DNA from: Anisakis pegreffii
Lineage: Eukaryota > Nematoda > Chromadorea > Rhabditida > Anisakidae
Length of the DNA stretch: 64,000 bases
NCBI GenBank assembly: GCA_035041965.1
Contig: JAPYMA010001288.1
Span: forward strand, 62,001-126,000
Reading direction: 5' to 3'
The first letter of the stretch is position 1. Each line of letters starts with the position of its first letter. The notes beneath the pieces are model-generated. The model saw nothing but the letters and a program-made list of their open reading frames with translations, was not told the origin of the DNA and searched no databases. Positions 49,201 to 64,000 of the stretch are shown piece after piece. A program made the translations under genes and the position numbers.

Positions 49201-49529
49201 AAAATATTCCTCAATCGCTCAAAAAACACCATTCCAGCTCCATGCACCTTAAATACACGGACATCCCGGGTTCTATCGGGGCAAATCCAATCACAGCGGG
49301 TCTTAACGAACTGAAAATCCAGCCTTTTCAGGTTTTCCATACTCGAGACTGACCCCGCAGATCTAGAACCGACTAACTCAAACGCCCTTCAAACTCCGCA
49401 GGTTCTCAGGCCTGCTTCAGAAAAATCAACGGGATCATAATATTTAATAACTTTTAGACGCCATCACGTACAGCCGCCGGAGAAGATGATTCTGATGAAT
49501 TTGATTGGGAGACGCTTATTGATAGATAA
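46215..49529 (+). CDS. Forkhead transcription factor, FoxJ2/J3-like
   Basis: Proposed exons: 46215-46274, 47148-47306, 47683-48123, about 48385-48497, 48712-48816 and a terminal exon 49458-49529. The N-terminus (MSQLDSSLSQLNWL) matches the DLESSLTSIDWL start of vertebrate FOXJ2/FOXJ3, which supports the subclass. The forkhead domain starts at about residue 27: KPNLSYSQLIKMAIENSKDK, then TLSEIYAYITSNYPYYRAHA, then the recognition helix NSIRHNLSLNKQF and GDNGKGSYWRC. Exons 1-3 join in phase 0 across a strong TTTTCAG acceptor and GGAAG|GTTATT donor. A Ser/Asn/Asp-rich region follows. The 3' end is uncertain: exon 4 can read through to TAA at 48540, or splice from AGAA|GTGAAT to the exon at 48712, and a final exon ending DEFDWETLIDR looks real but needs a phase-0 donor. 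Nuclear DNA-binding regulator; targets unknown. Confidence 0.88.
47517..47588 (+). pseudogene. tRNA-like pseudogene or SINE head with intact Pol III A and B boxes
   Basis: In intron 2 of the forkhead gene. It has a perfect A box (TAGCTCAGAGG at 47524-47534) and a perfect B box (GGTTCGATTCC at 47567-47577), 43 bases apart start to start, as in a tRNA without intron. The T arm pairs (GCGGG/CCCGT with one wobble). The acceptor stem does not pair (TGCACAC against TAACGGG) and the anticodon stem is mispaired, so a working tRNA is unlikely. It may be a decayed tRNA copy or the 5' part of a short interspersed element. Confidence 0.6.
49230..49425. repeat. GC-rich self-similar island near the forkhead terminal exon
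   Basis: Contains CATCCCGGGTTCTATCGGGG, AGCGGGTCTTAACG, AGACTGACCCCGCAGATC and CCGCAGGTTCTCAGGCCTGC: recurring CGGGTTCT/CCCGC words in both directions. It lies in the last intron of the forkhead gene as proposed, just before the acceptor at 49457. Same class as the 35270 and 41370 islands; boundaries not definable by eye. Confidence 0.4.
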
Positions 49530-49987
49530 TTCAACCTGAACGATTTCAGATTTCCTAATCTTTGGGATTATTTTTGAAGCATTTCTTTTGTGACAGAGCA
49601 CCGTAATGAATGATACCTATGTTTAAATGAAAGATGTAAATAGTAAACGAAACTGATCTCTGTTTTGCTTGAACGCGAGATATAACAACAACACTTTTTT
49701 TGAAAACAATAACATGTTCTTAAAAGATATTGAGTTTTGGGGATGCGATTTGAAATGAATAATGAATGCAAAAAAACATAGATACATATAACAGTTCATT
49801 ATATTAAATTCACATGCGAAGTTCATGAATATAATTTGAAAATAACAACACAGACAAATCTACAACGTGACTAATAAAGACACCAAAACGCTGCCAACAA
49901 CAGGTTATCCTTCATCATTCATTACGTTGAAAATAGACGGTTATCAATTTCAACAGAATCTTTGAGATTATTTATGAGGTATTTCTT

Positions 49988-53659
<3,672 letters not shown>

Positions 53660-54352
53660 AGAGTACAAGCTCAATCAGTCATTTATTTCACTTACTCCCT
53701 CTACAATATCCACAAAAATTACAACTCAACATTTATGCCATTTGAACAATCTTTGAAGTAATTAGTCAGCTGATTAACGAGAACATCAGCGATGGATTTT
53801 GAACCATACGAATAGAAACATTTATGAGCAAATTGCAGCCACTTCATTCAGTTTATGTTATAAGTGACATATTCGAGAACAGCGCACGCTTATCCACACT
53901 AACATATACATTCATTAAAAAATTATCAATCAACGTTAACGGAGACACATTTCGGTTAAATTCGAAAAGCTTGTCTCACAAAAAGCACTAAAACGACATG
54001 CAAATCCTCACTATCACATTTCTTTTTGAACAATTATCTACTCAACTTGTCATGAACGCATCACAGCTCAAAACGGAACTGTACGAAGCACATATATACA
54101 GGAGAAATCAAATTTTGATGCAAGACGCGCAAACGAGGAGATGTGAGCTCATTACAACTCTGTTCCGGTGAAAAAATTTAAACATAACTTTTGAAATTCC
54201 AAAAGTCAATGGATGTTTGAAATTTTGAACATGAAAATACGTCTGACTTGCACTAAATTATAATTACTCGAGAACGAATCTTTGAACGCTGAATGAAAAC
54301 GAAATTTGAAAAATATAACAGAATGAAAACTGCATATGACAAATAACGATCG

Positions 54353-55985
54353 CTATAAAGGTTTTGAATATTTACACTGAATCCATACTCGATACATTTT
54401 CACAAGTTTTGCACGATTAACGATCAATCTACGATCAATTACATTAACCTCCTTTAACAGTCCTGCATTTCGGAACAACCTGTCCAACTCATTTTGAGTG
54501 AAAAAATAAACCAGTGTACCATCACCGCGACAATACAGTTTCTCATCGATAAAACGATTCTTCTTGAACCGCAACTGTGTCAAATCATATTCGCCATAAT
54601 CTTTTAATAACACCAATCCACCAGGCTTAAGCAACCTAAATTTAGAAAAAAATGAAATTCTACGACCACATAATGATTCATATTCATTCTTATAATATGC
54701 TTTTACTTCCACACATATAAGAAGCTGCTCACATTAACCACATTTTCAGCAGTGCCAAATTTTGAAAAATGGCCTGTAACTGTTTTATGACGAGAGACAA
54801 AAAAGAAATGATGGTACATGAAGAGTCCAGACTTGAACTGCAAAATCAGCTAAGGTAGAAATTTCGAGTGAAGCGTTTATTTTTCAACGGCTACAGCCGA
54901 GTCATTAGAGATTGATGATCACTTGAAAATTCTGTTCACAGATCATAAACTCATCACGACTGATGATGAACTGCAAGAATCAATTTACCTTACTAAATTA
55001 TCAACTGCTTTTTGTTGCTTTTCTGGCGGAATAGCTGACAAGACGTAGATCAACAAGATAAAATCCAACGAATTTGCAGCAATTTGATCGGTTGCCTCAC
55101 CACAAATATCCCATTCAAAGGCGTGACAAGTTTGAGCATCAAATTTTTCATTCTTCTTCATCAATTCAATAGCATTCGCTGAATAATCACATGAATAAAC
55201 GAATATTTGTCCATGAGCGCAACTGTCCAAAAGTGGAAACGTTGTATTGCCGACACCACAACCCACTTCCAACACTCGCAATGGCCCAGCATTATTTTCA
55301 ACCTCAAATTGACAATTTTTTGGAGTGGCGCTCCAAAAACACTTCACATGACACTCCGAAAAGCGAGCCATTGTGATAACTTCATTTCAACTTATCAAGT
55401 AATATAAAACGTAAATTCTTCAAGTGAAACGATTCATGAAAAAAAAATCGATTTCCAGAGGGCAAAAAAATACGATAAAAACGAACTCTCCCGTCCATAT
55501 TCAATTCGGGAAATTCAGTGAGCAACCAATTACGATCCATAAAAAACTTATTATCATGCTTCGAATAGAACTCGTCCCATTGTAGAGAAGCGTTCTGTTT
55601 CAGCTGCTCAGCTTTCTGACCTTCAACGGCCGTTTCTTTCTGTTTATCTACCTAGAAATAACACGATAAATAAGATTCTTATCCGACCGAAAACGGGTCA
55701 ATGGATTACAACCGATTTTTGATTTCAGTAAAGATGAGGATATCTGAATGCTACATTAACTCATCAGCATTCACACCGGCCATCACGAGATAACAAAACC
55801 GAATGAGATTAATAACTGTGCATTGAAATAAATCAAACAAAAATTACCTTGGCTTTCGCTTCACGCAATTGTGTATCATTCCACTCGACATTATCCCACG
55901 CATTATAGGTGAATACAGCCGAGTCATCAGTCAAATACCGTGTACCAAACTGCTTTCTTTTGTCATTCTCTGCTTCCATTTTCAT
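54353..55985 (-). CDS. METTL2/METTL8-like tRNA 3-methylcytidine methyltransferase
   Basis: Four exons on the minus strand: 55985-55848, 55651-55474, 55379-54989, 54635-54353; 329 residues, with phases 0, 1 and 2 closing. The METTL2 family forms m3C32 in tRNA Thr/Arg/Ser anticodon loops. Landmarks: [20 protein letters not shown] then [27 protein letters not shown] then TEFPEL, the SAM motif [70 protein letters not shown] and the diagnostic end [14 protein letters not shown]. The first ATG (55985) follows an acceptor-like TTTATAG; a second ATG two codons on is equally possible. The exon 2 donor (TATC|GTATTT) is unusual but is the only in-phase choice. It lies upstream of and co-directional with NSUN5, with 693 bases between this stop and the NSUN5 start. 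Confidence 0.94.
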
Positions 55986-56054
55986 CCACCTATAAATCCA
56001 TCCGCTAATCTTGCACTTTAGGTTTCTGATAAACATGGGTGCGGTCCAACACAT

Positions 56055-59031
56055 TCACAAACCCATAAAGACAATGTGCCACAGATGATTACAAGTATTT
56101 TTTGAGATAAGCAGAAGCATTTCGAATGAACGCAGTGAGCGCCTTAAACGAGCTTATAACACATCTCGACTAATGCAGTGAGTGGTAAAGTCACGATAAT
56201 CAATTAGTAATGATTAAGAACAATTTGTATTTTTAAACTGATTATACTGAGGGGAATGATTTGATGTTGCGCAGAATTGACCTGGGGTGCAGTATTTCAT
56301 AGTTATATCCAGGGGAATGAAAAAAAAACTGTGCGAAGTAATGACTACGTTTCTGGGCAAACCTGAGAACAGCACTGGTTTGAATATGGTGCCACTGAGC
56401 TAAAGTAATGCAGATGTTAATCAACAGAGATTCCGTGTATTGAAATGAGCGGCGTCAAGCTACTTAAGATACCTTCAGAAAATCAGCTATTTCTCTAAAT
56501 GTAAGCAATATCGCCCGACAATACGTGTATAATAATAACATAACGATCTGATAGCATCAGTAGCTGGCAGTGAAACATCATGGTCAAATAATCGTTAACA
56601 ACACTAAGAATTGTCATGCAATGATCTGAAACATGAGTGCGTTTCATCAAAAAATCGTAAGATTCCATTAGTTTCAATACACTTTGTTTTAGTTTTGGTA
56701 CTTATTTTTATTCATTTTGGATTAAACTATTGCTTTCATCCAGCTATCTTGATCTTTTACATTTTTTCTGATTATTTGTTCTGTCTGATTCCAGCACCAA
56801 GTTCTAAGCTGATTTCTGGTAAACTTCTTGCTTGTTTCGACAGACTTAAGGCTATTGGCGCTGATTACAATGGAGAATTAATAATTCCTAACATTGATGT
56901 CCTTCGAGGTGGCTGTAAAACAGTCGATGAAGAAAGTTCTGTGGTTTTATTAATCACGGTACAATGATCAGCGCTATCGGACTTTATTCGAGAACCGGGA
57001 TGTTAACATGTCACTCAGCCGAACCCTCCAGAGTTGAAACTTCTCGTTCATTGTGAAATAGTTGTCAGGCATCACATTTACCCATAGTAACACTTACACA
57101 TCATATTTATACTTTAGCATTTCGAGGAGGCGACATGACGCCTCGGCTGGTTCTGAACACTATTGTATTTTCCAAAAAATCGATTGTTGATTTACAATAA
57201 TCTTGGTTTTTTTTTTAAAATCAAAATGCCCGTAGCTTCATAACGAATGGACCTATGGAGCTGAATCATGTCCTCTTTTCTCTCCACGCGGATTTCCCGT
57301 TGAATATGATAGAGATTTTAATTCGCTTTAGAATACTGGTTCTGATTTTCGTCAAAATCGTCCTAGTATATCGTAATCTGCTGTAGATGCGCTATGCCCT
57401 CTCTGTTTCACGACATCACATATCTCGACAGCATCACCCCTCAAAAAAAGTTCCTCATAACTTACAAACTGTAAACTGATTTTTGCAGAAATTTGAACTC
57501 CTCATAAAACATTCATGCTCGTCTCATCCAGCACCTTAAAAATCCGAATACGTTCTCCAATGTTAAAGTAGTATCGACCAATCAATCTCTTCTTATCGCA
57601 ATTACGTATGTTTTCATGTGTGTTGCATGCTCTCTCGGGCAGCTAGTGACGCAGACGACTGAGCGATTAGTCGGTGGCAAAACCGTACAAAATGTATCAA
57701 TGAAATTAGTCTTGCGATGAAATTACGAATCCGTTTAGTGGTTTAGTTCGCAGATGGCTTTTCCTCCTTCCATATCTGAATAGTGGGTATTGATGATGAA
57801 CATTTTAAATGGTGGAAGTTAAAGACGAACCAGTTGGTATACATTTCAAACTAATGACATAAAATACAGCCTTTGGTTGAACAATAGAGAATAACTTCTG
57901 TTTGTGGTCTAAAAACTGCGGTGGGAAAGGCATGAAAAAACTTATCAAGTGTAAGAATGCTTTCTCATCTTTGGACAATGTGTAACGTTCTGCAAACTAA
58001 GGTGCGGTGCTCAATGCGGTGTTAGTAATCACAGCGAAATAAATTCTTTGCACTCTTTTCGTTTTGTCTGATTTGAGTAAGGTCGTTAATTTTCGCTTGT
58101 TTTTTTTTGTATACCAGGATCGCAACGTGGAGTTTGCGCTTTGTGCTCGTGAATGCTATATTTTAATGAAAGCAATATTTTTTGCTGCAATAATGCACGT
58201 TATCCGTGGTGAAGTTGAGAAAATTTTATTTTCGTGTCTATCATTTTATCTCATTCATCATATATTTTTTACATTTTCTGATGTCGAACGAATGGGGTTC
58301 GATTTTTTATTGATAGTTCTAATAAGTTTTAGCAACATCTTTCATGATTAATGGATAGAGTTGAACATTCTGAGCAGTTTGCATTGAACAGTAAAATCGT
58401 AGCAGATAGGAATAGAAATTGGCGGTGAAGTTCGTATATGAAATCGTGGAAAAGTCAAACAAGGGGCTGGAGAAATTATTTCATAAATTTCTCAGCGTTA
58501 TGGTACTAGCATGAATAAAACAAATTTCGTAAAGTATAAAATAAAATAAGATTGATGAGCGTTCATAGTTCGTGCAAGTGAAGGATCATGAAAATTCATA
58601 CATCAGCGGTTTTGTCTGCCGAACACAACAATCCCTTTGCATAGATCTGTGAGATTTTCTGTACGATCACTGGAGTGAACAAGTGATCCGTGATCATCAT
58701 GCATCAGGATACAAATTCATCGCTAGAAACATATGCAGACAGCCGTTTTTAGATCATCTCTGTTTAGTCATAAAGAATTGGTTGTATGAAATCCGTCGAT
58801 GTTATGAGTTATCACTGAAAAATCTCCTGTCAAACAATATCCAAGAAAACATATAAGAAGTGGTAACGTTGTTCATAATGTGCTTTCTATATTTCTCGAT
58901 CGAACATGTGCATATTTCACTGATTTTGAATCAATATCAAACGCTTGATATATTGTATCGTATGAATGAAATAGGCCATCTGATTCACGGATGAAATTGT
59001 TTTCAAGCGTTATTGGATATCCATCGAGGGA
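56055..59031. other. Intergenic interval with weak exon candidates
   Basis: This includes the METTL2 promoter at the left. A plus-strand candidate at about 56794-56958 follows the acceptor CTGATTCCAG and reads PSSKLISGKLLACFDRLK and GADYNGELIIPNIDVLRG before a phase-0 GTACAA donor; it is protein-like but unrecognised. A second candidate at about 58120 (DRNVEFALCARECYILMK) follows GTATACCAG. A 70-residue minus-strand frame at 58873-59085 is also open. None can be joined into a convincing gene. Confidence 0.35.
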
Positions 59032-59964
59032 ATGGCCAAAATAGCGCGATGGATCGAGCCGAAACCGGCAGTGATGAATGCCCATGACCGTATACCGTTA
59101 TTGTTAGTACCAGTGAGCCATCAGCCAGCGATTGCAATTCCAACACAGATTATTCCAGCTGGTTCTGTTTTCGTAGATGCACAGAGCCTTCAATCAAATA
59201 TGCATTCGAATCGTGAAGGTGAACCATTCACTAAAATAAATTATTTGTTCATGTTTCAATATAAGCCACGATGTGTGGACCAAGTCTATTGAGCACAGCT
59301 TTTCCAGCAGTATTTTCAAGCTGTAAAAGTTGTTCAGACTCATGTGAATTATGCCATAGTCATACTCAAGTACCCACTTGTCATTCAAAACTGCTGGAAA
59401 CGTCCAGTCAGGCCTGCGATCAAAGGAGCTCGATGACTTCTGTCTCATAATCATATGTCGATCTTCATTAATCGTACCTTGATGATACGAATATTGGATG
59501 CACCTCAAAATTTATACCGCTTGAAATCAAATTCGCGCCTATTCAATACTGAAAATTATTACCATTTGACAGCACTACCTCGAATTAATTCTACGAAATC
59601 GAAGTTCCAGTCGTAATTGACTTTGCTGTAACTGTCAGTTGTTCTGTTTGTTTTTTTTGTAAATTCAACTAATATTTGATCAAGACTGTCACTCGAATTT
59701 ATGGAGCAATAATTAGATAGATCTATGCTGTTTAATTGCAACTGATAGATTCACTGCACTTCCTCGAAGATGACAAATCGTTATCTCACTTACACAAACT
59801 ATGAACGAAAATTGCAACATATCAAAGATATTTGTTTTTACATGTTTTGAATTCTGCATTCCGTTACAGAGATAAATAAATCAATATTTTCTTTTAAGCT
59901 CTGCGCAAAAAGTTGGCCACTCGGCCTGGTCGTGGTTATCTCATAGAACGTGGGATAATCTTTG
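59032..59964 (+). CDS. Partial gene: two candidate exons, the second with an RPEL-like actin-binding motif
   Basis: Exon 59032-59218 encodes a Pro/Ile-rich stretch (ARWIEPKPAVMNAHDRI, IPTQIIPAGSVFVDAQSL) ending in phase 1 at GAAG|GTGAAC. A 66-bp exon at 59899-59964 (acceptor TTTTAAG, donor TTTG|GTGAGT, also phase 1) joins in frame to give REALRKKLATRPGRGYLIER and then GIIFG. This resembles the RPEL consensus of Phactr and MRTF proteins (KLxxRPxxxELxxRxIL), which bind G-actin, although the Glu of RPEL is Tyr here. The start could be the ATG at 59032 or an acceptor at TTTTCAAG just upstream. Downstream exons were not found and may lie beyond long introns or the window. Overlapping minus-strand frames at 59194-59508 and 59559-59741 are the competing interpretation. 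Confidence 0.38.
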
Positions 59965-62900
59965 GTGAGTTTGTCTTTTTATCCGAACTAATTTATTTTC
60001 GATCATTTATTTATTCACTTTTTCGTTATTCGTTGTTTGAATCAGCAGTTGATGTTCCTTAAAATAATCATTCTGAATTTATCTTGGTAAGATCGTTTTT
60101 TATTTGAGGTCTGCTTGCTTACACTTGTGGTTAGAATTATCATTGCAGTATGCAGTAAAGTTGAAAATTCGCTGCACAAATTTATTAATTGAAAATACTA
60201 ATTGTTACAATAATGACACTATTGATATTGCTATTATTTACTATTATTAGTGCAATGTTAGCATTACTGCTGATCTCATCATCACATTTTCTAATCTTCT
60301 CAACATAGAAACAATAAAATTATTACTATTATTATCTGTCATTCGTTCTATGAATAATATCTGCGTTAATACATTCGTCTTTCACTTGCACTGAGCACGA
60401 CCAGGATTCGGATACAGACTCACATTCATCAGTTATTGTTCATTTTTTTTGAAAAAAATAGCTTTTGCAAATTTTTTAAAATCTTTCTCATGTCATGGTG
60501 GTGAGAGACAATAGTTGTAATATTTTTTAAAATCACGGTGGTTTAAGGTTGTGCTCAACGTTTTTTGAGGGGATCTTCAGTGTTTTGTTAGTGAAAAACT
60601 GAAGTTTGTTTATCAGAAATGAAATGTACATGTCGGGAGGTTGGCCTGATATGTTACTAATGAGATGTTATTGTTGATTTGTTGTCAGACAAATATTCTT
60701 GCTTGCGAATAAACAATCAATATGATCATTTTATAAACAACTCATCTGTCATTGTTCAGCACTAAAGTTGATTTCAGATTATTCAGCAATCGTTAACTTG
60801 AATTCATCGTAAATTCATCTTTTGATTTTATTTATATCCATCAATCTCTATTTGAATTGATACTTTATTCAATATCACATTATAAGTCGACAGCAGTATC
60901 CCTCTTCAAAAATTGCTTTCGTATTATTTACATTTTTAACGTATGTCCAACAGATTGATTTTATCAGTTTATTATTTTTAATGCAGAAGTTATTATTAAT
61001 TGACGAGGTGGATGCGTCAAGTGATAACTGAAATCAGTTTATTGATGTGTCGTATTTTGATAAGACGTTTCATGAAAACGGTCAGTCGTCCTGTCCTCAC
61101 TATACTCCGGAATGATATTTATATAAACATTCTACGATTCATTCATATTGCATTTTATCACAATAGTATCATTCATTCGTCGTTGATTTATGTATATTAA
61201 GACGTATGTATTTTACGTTGCCGTTTCAATACGTATCGGATTGCGTCTAAATCTAAGCGTAAGCCGTTCATACGCACTCATCCTTATTATTTATTGCTCA
61301 TCGTAGTAATCAGTTCAGTGATAATGTTACGCTGTGTTTGTTGTTTACTGTTTTCATCTGCATTCTCAGTTTCGTTCAACCTTTCAACGGAACTACGAAC
61401 AGCCGTGCGAGGAGTTGTTAAAATATGAAATAATGCTTGCTATTCGTTAGATAACTTTGCTGAATAACAAACAATACGAAATTTGTTTTTGATCGTAAAC
61501 ATTATACTTCTTAATACTTTTACTGTTGGATGTAGAAACAAGACACAAATGAATTACCAGGTTTTTTCGTCTGATTGTGAACGAATTTCTTCAAAATCAA
61601 CAATTTGGCTAACTGTTACTATTTTTGATGAATGGAGAGCAGAAGTGAAATTTGCGAAAGTAAGGATCGCATTTTGGAACGAATGTTTTTTATGTCCCTT
61701 TCTGGAGTTATAGCTGTTACAGATGAGATTTGATCAGAGCTGGTTGATTTGAACGTAAGTTTACTCAAATAGTCTGCAGTTAGGAAGCACACAAAATTTG
61801 ATATTGACTGATGACTGATTGCGTATTATCACTTGTCACTATCTACTATGGAAACAAACGGTTGTTTATTACTCGAATTACAACAGTTAACCGAATTCAA
61901 AAATAATTGAATTTGAGGTCAAAGTTGTGAAGATAATGTTGTAAAAGTATTGTTGGTGAAGATATGCAGTGATTGGATGGTGTTGAATCATTTCCGTTTA
62001 TACTTCTTTTATCAACTCACGTCAATGCATTCATCACTATCCTTTCAGTTCACCATCTCATTTCTTCCTTTGAAATAAACAAGACAGTTGTTGTTGTTGT
62101 TGTTTTCGTACTGAGATTCCTATTGAAATTCCACCGAGTTCGAGAGATTTGTATGTGTACTACACATCGCAATTATCGTCGTCATTCTCATCCCAGTTCC
62201 ACTATTCATATGCTATCCACACCAATAACTATCATTCATCAGTCGCTATTTATCAAATCGTCTTGTCCGAGTTGTCCTTTAAGCGATCGCTTAATATATA
62301 CTTCTTCATAGTTCACCTATATCATAGCATATCTTCATAAATTTAAACGTACATATTTTGCTCCTAACCACTTCGCATTTCATCTTTTGATCCTTTTATT
62401 AATTTGTTTTGATAAATATACATGTTTCACATTTTTCATCTTCTTGGTCAGCCGTTCGACCACATCATCGCATATTTACTACAAACGGAAATGGAAAGAA
62501 ACAAAATTTTTGTGCATTAAATCCATCATATTAACAGTTTTTGCAAATGAGCGTCAAAAACGACGCAATAAATGATAATTGACAAAAATAGATAGAATAA
62601 ATGATAATTTAAAAAATAAATGATAATTGAACATGATAACAATTGTGATAACTTAGATAGGTCGATCTTTCGTTGAGTACTCCTGTTCTGCATGTTTTTA
62701 TTGCCTATTCAGTCTTTTCGCCAGTTTTTTCGTATTAATAACCATATCCATTGACTGATTGGTCAACGAAATCAGAATTTCGAGAATTTATAATTGCGAA
62801 CCATTGTGATATATGAGAATGAATCAAATCAATGTATCTGAAATATTCATTTCATTGCTGAAAGGCTTTCTTCGATAGTGATGCTTTCTGAGTTGATCAC

Positions 62901-64000
62901 TCGATACTATAATTGTGATAATAACTGCAGATTATGCAGAAATGTCTGCTCCAGTTCCGTTACTATCGGTTTAGAACAACTCAGTTTTAAATTAGTTATT
63001 GTCTTATAGGTCAGTCGTCATTTAGATGTTTCGTCTGAAAAGACGTCCATGGAAAATTTAGATTCTTGTATTCTGCGTTCTATATTATTCAGGTAATCAA
63101 TTAGTTTATTGAATCCAGGAGCAGTGAGGGAAGACTTTGTATATGTGAAGAGTTTCCGCAACTCATCTCTGAAATCTAATGTAAATTCCAAAGATTAGAA
63201 AAGGACTGACCCGAAAATGAACTAATCGTCCGATGACGAGGAGAATCATACTTTTATTGTTGTTATTGCTGAATAAGAAGAACAGTTGTTATTGGATGAA
63301 AAGGTTGTTTAATGAATGTGAATAAAATAAATAGTGCAGTTAAGCAGCCGTTTCGTAGGAAGGTTGAAGTACTGAGATTTGATCTGGTTTGATGTAGACT
63401 GCCTATTATTGTTGTTGTTGAAAAACAGGAAAGTTTTGAGATCAGGTAGACGGTTACTTTTCGGTACTCTTCTAATATAACTGCCAGAGTACTCAAAATC
63501 AGCATAATTTTTTTCCCAAGCCCAAAATCTCTCATTTGATGGTCAATGTCTGCGTCGATTGATTACATCACATCTTTCTTTTGTTGTATTTTATCTCATT
63601 CCCTCTCTTACGTGCGATGTTGCCTTTTCATTGCGTCTACCCAGGTGCAACATTTCTTATGATGGATGCATCACTTAACTACACATATTTAAGACTTCAG
63701 ACAATGGTCCTCGATAACGGTGAATGACACTGTTGCGAAAACTGTGACATTAAGTTTGCTTCGTGATTTTGATGGCCTTAAAAAGAGCCGTTGAGTTTAA
63801 TTTGTGCCCTTCTGGTTCTACATTATATAGAGGGTACAGTTGTGCTGTTATCAGCTTCCACAAATTGAATAAATAGTTTTCTTCTCCAAATTCCTTTTTC
63901 CAAATGAACTGTTCCATGTTGACAGCAAGTTACGATCTGTACCGAACCGTAACTTAAGTTTGGATTTTAATTTGTGCCACATCAACTCCACTGCATTAGA
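59965..64000. other. Long intron or intergenic sequence, no supported gene
   Basis: If the RPEL candidate is real, this is probably its next intron. One open stretch near 61550-61659 (SSDCERISSKSTIWLTVTIF before AAA|GTAAGG) has an acceptor and donor but no recognised family. Short simple repeats are present: GTT repeats at about 62086-62105 and three copies of AATAAATGATAATT at 62568-62630. Nothing else is supported. Confidence 0.4.

Noticed and set aside
58873..59085. Minus-strand frame reading HSLDGYPITLENNFIRESDG
   Set aside because: Protein-like, but it cannot be joined in phase to the neighbouring minus-strand frames, and the plus-strand exons over the same bases have better splice phasing.
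62086..62105. GTT microsatellite
   Set aside because: Ordinary simple repeat, no further structure.

Overview
This window comes from an AT-rich animal nuclear genome with intron-rich genes. A nematode outside Caenorhabditis is most likely. The evidence is the (T)TTTCAG 3' splice sites at most introns, proteins that look like worm orthologues of conserved metazoan genes (eIF5A, SSBP/SAM-10, SQV-8-like glucuronyltransferase, NSUN5, METTL2, kappa-class GST, FoxJ2/3-like factor, YJU2B), short to medium introns with a few multi-kilobase ones, and transposon relics filling the spaces. Nothing is prokaryotic: there are no operon-style Shine-Dalgarno genes, CRISPR arrays or phage genes. The species cannot be named from sequence reading alone.

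Layout. 1-130 is an AT-rich tandem repeat. 217-1559 (minus) is a four-exon YJU2B/CCDC130-like splicing factor. 3444-5693 (minus) is a beta-1,3-glucuronosyltransferase of the proteoglycan-linker/HNK-1 family. About 2 kb away on the plus strand, 7689-18384 holds a twelve-exon SSBP (LUFS domain) gene with a 5.76-kb fifth intron, which contains an antisense ORF and an RTE-like LINE relic. 18385-31018 is a gene desert with a few weak exon candidates and two mobile-element types with 8-bp target-site duplications. 32154-33350 is eIF5A, probably with a spliced 5' UTR beginning upstream of 31419. 33351-43288 is mostly gene-poor and repeat-rich. 43289-45149 is a kappa-class GST with an altered active site. 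46215-49529 is a FoxJ2/3-like forkhead gene with a tRNA-like pseudogene in its second intron. 49988-53659 (minus) is NSUN5 and 54353-55985 (minus) is a METTL2/8-like methyltransferase. 56000-64000 holds weak exon candidates, the best being a possible RPEL-motif exon near 59.9 kb.

How genes relate. Most neighbours are unrelated, as is usual in a metazoan genome. The exception is METTL2-NSUN5, two RNA methyltransferases in tandem on one strand about 0.7 kb apart. For the eight recognised genes I reconstructed exons by hand from splice sites and reading phase, and the phases close exactly in YJU2B, SSBP, eIF5A, GSTK, NSUN5 and METTL2. The least certain points are the fifth exon start of the glucuronyltransferase and the 3' end of the forkhead gene.

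The most notable observations are: a three-copy MITE family and a separate 104-bp element, both with 8-bp target-site duplications (hAT-like); a class of GC-rich self-similar islands; a kappa GST whose catalytic Ser position is Cys; and an inferred GC-AG intron in the SSBP gene. I did not find a convincing new multi-gene system.
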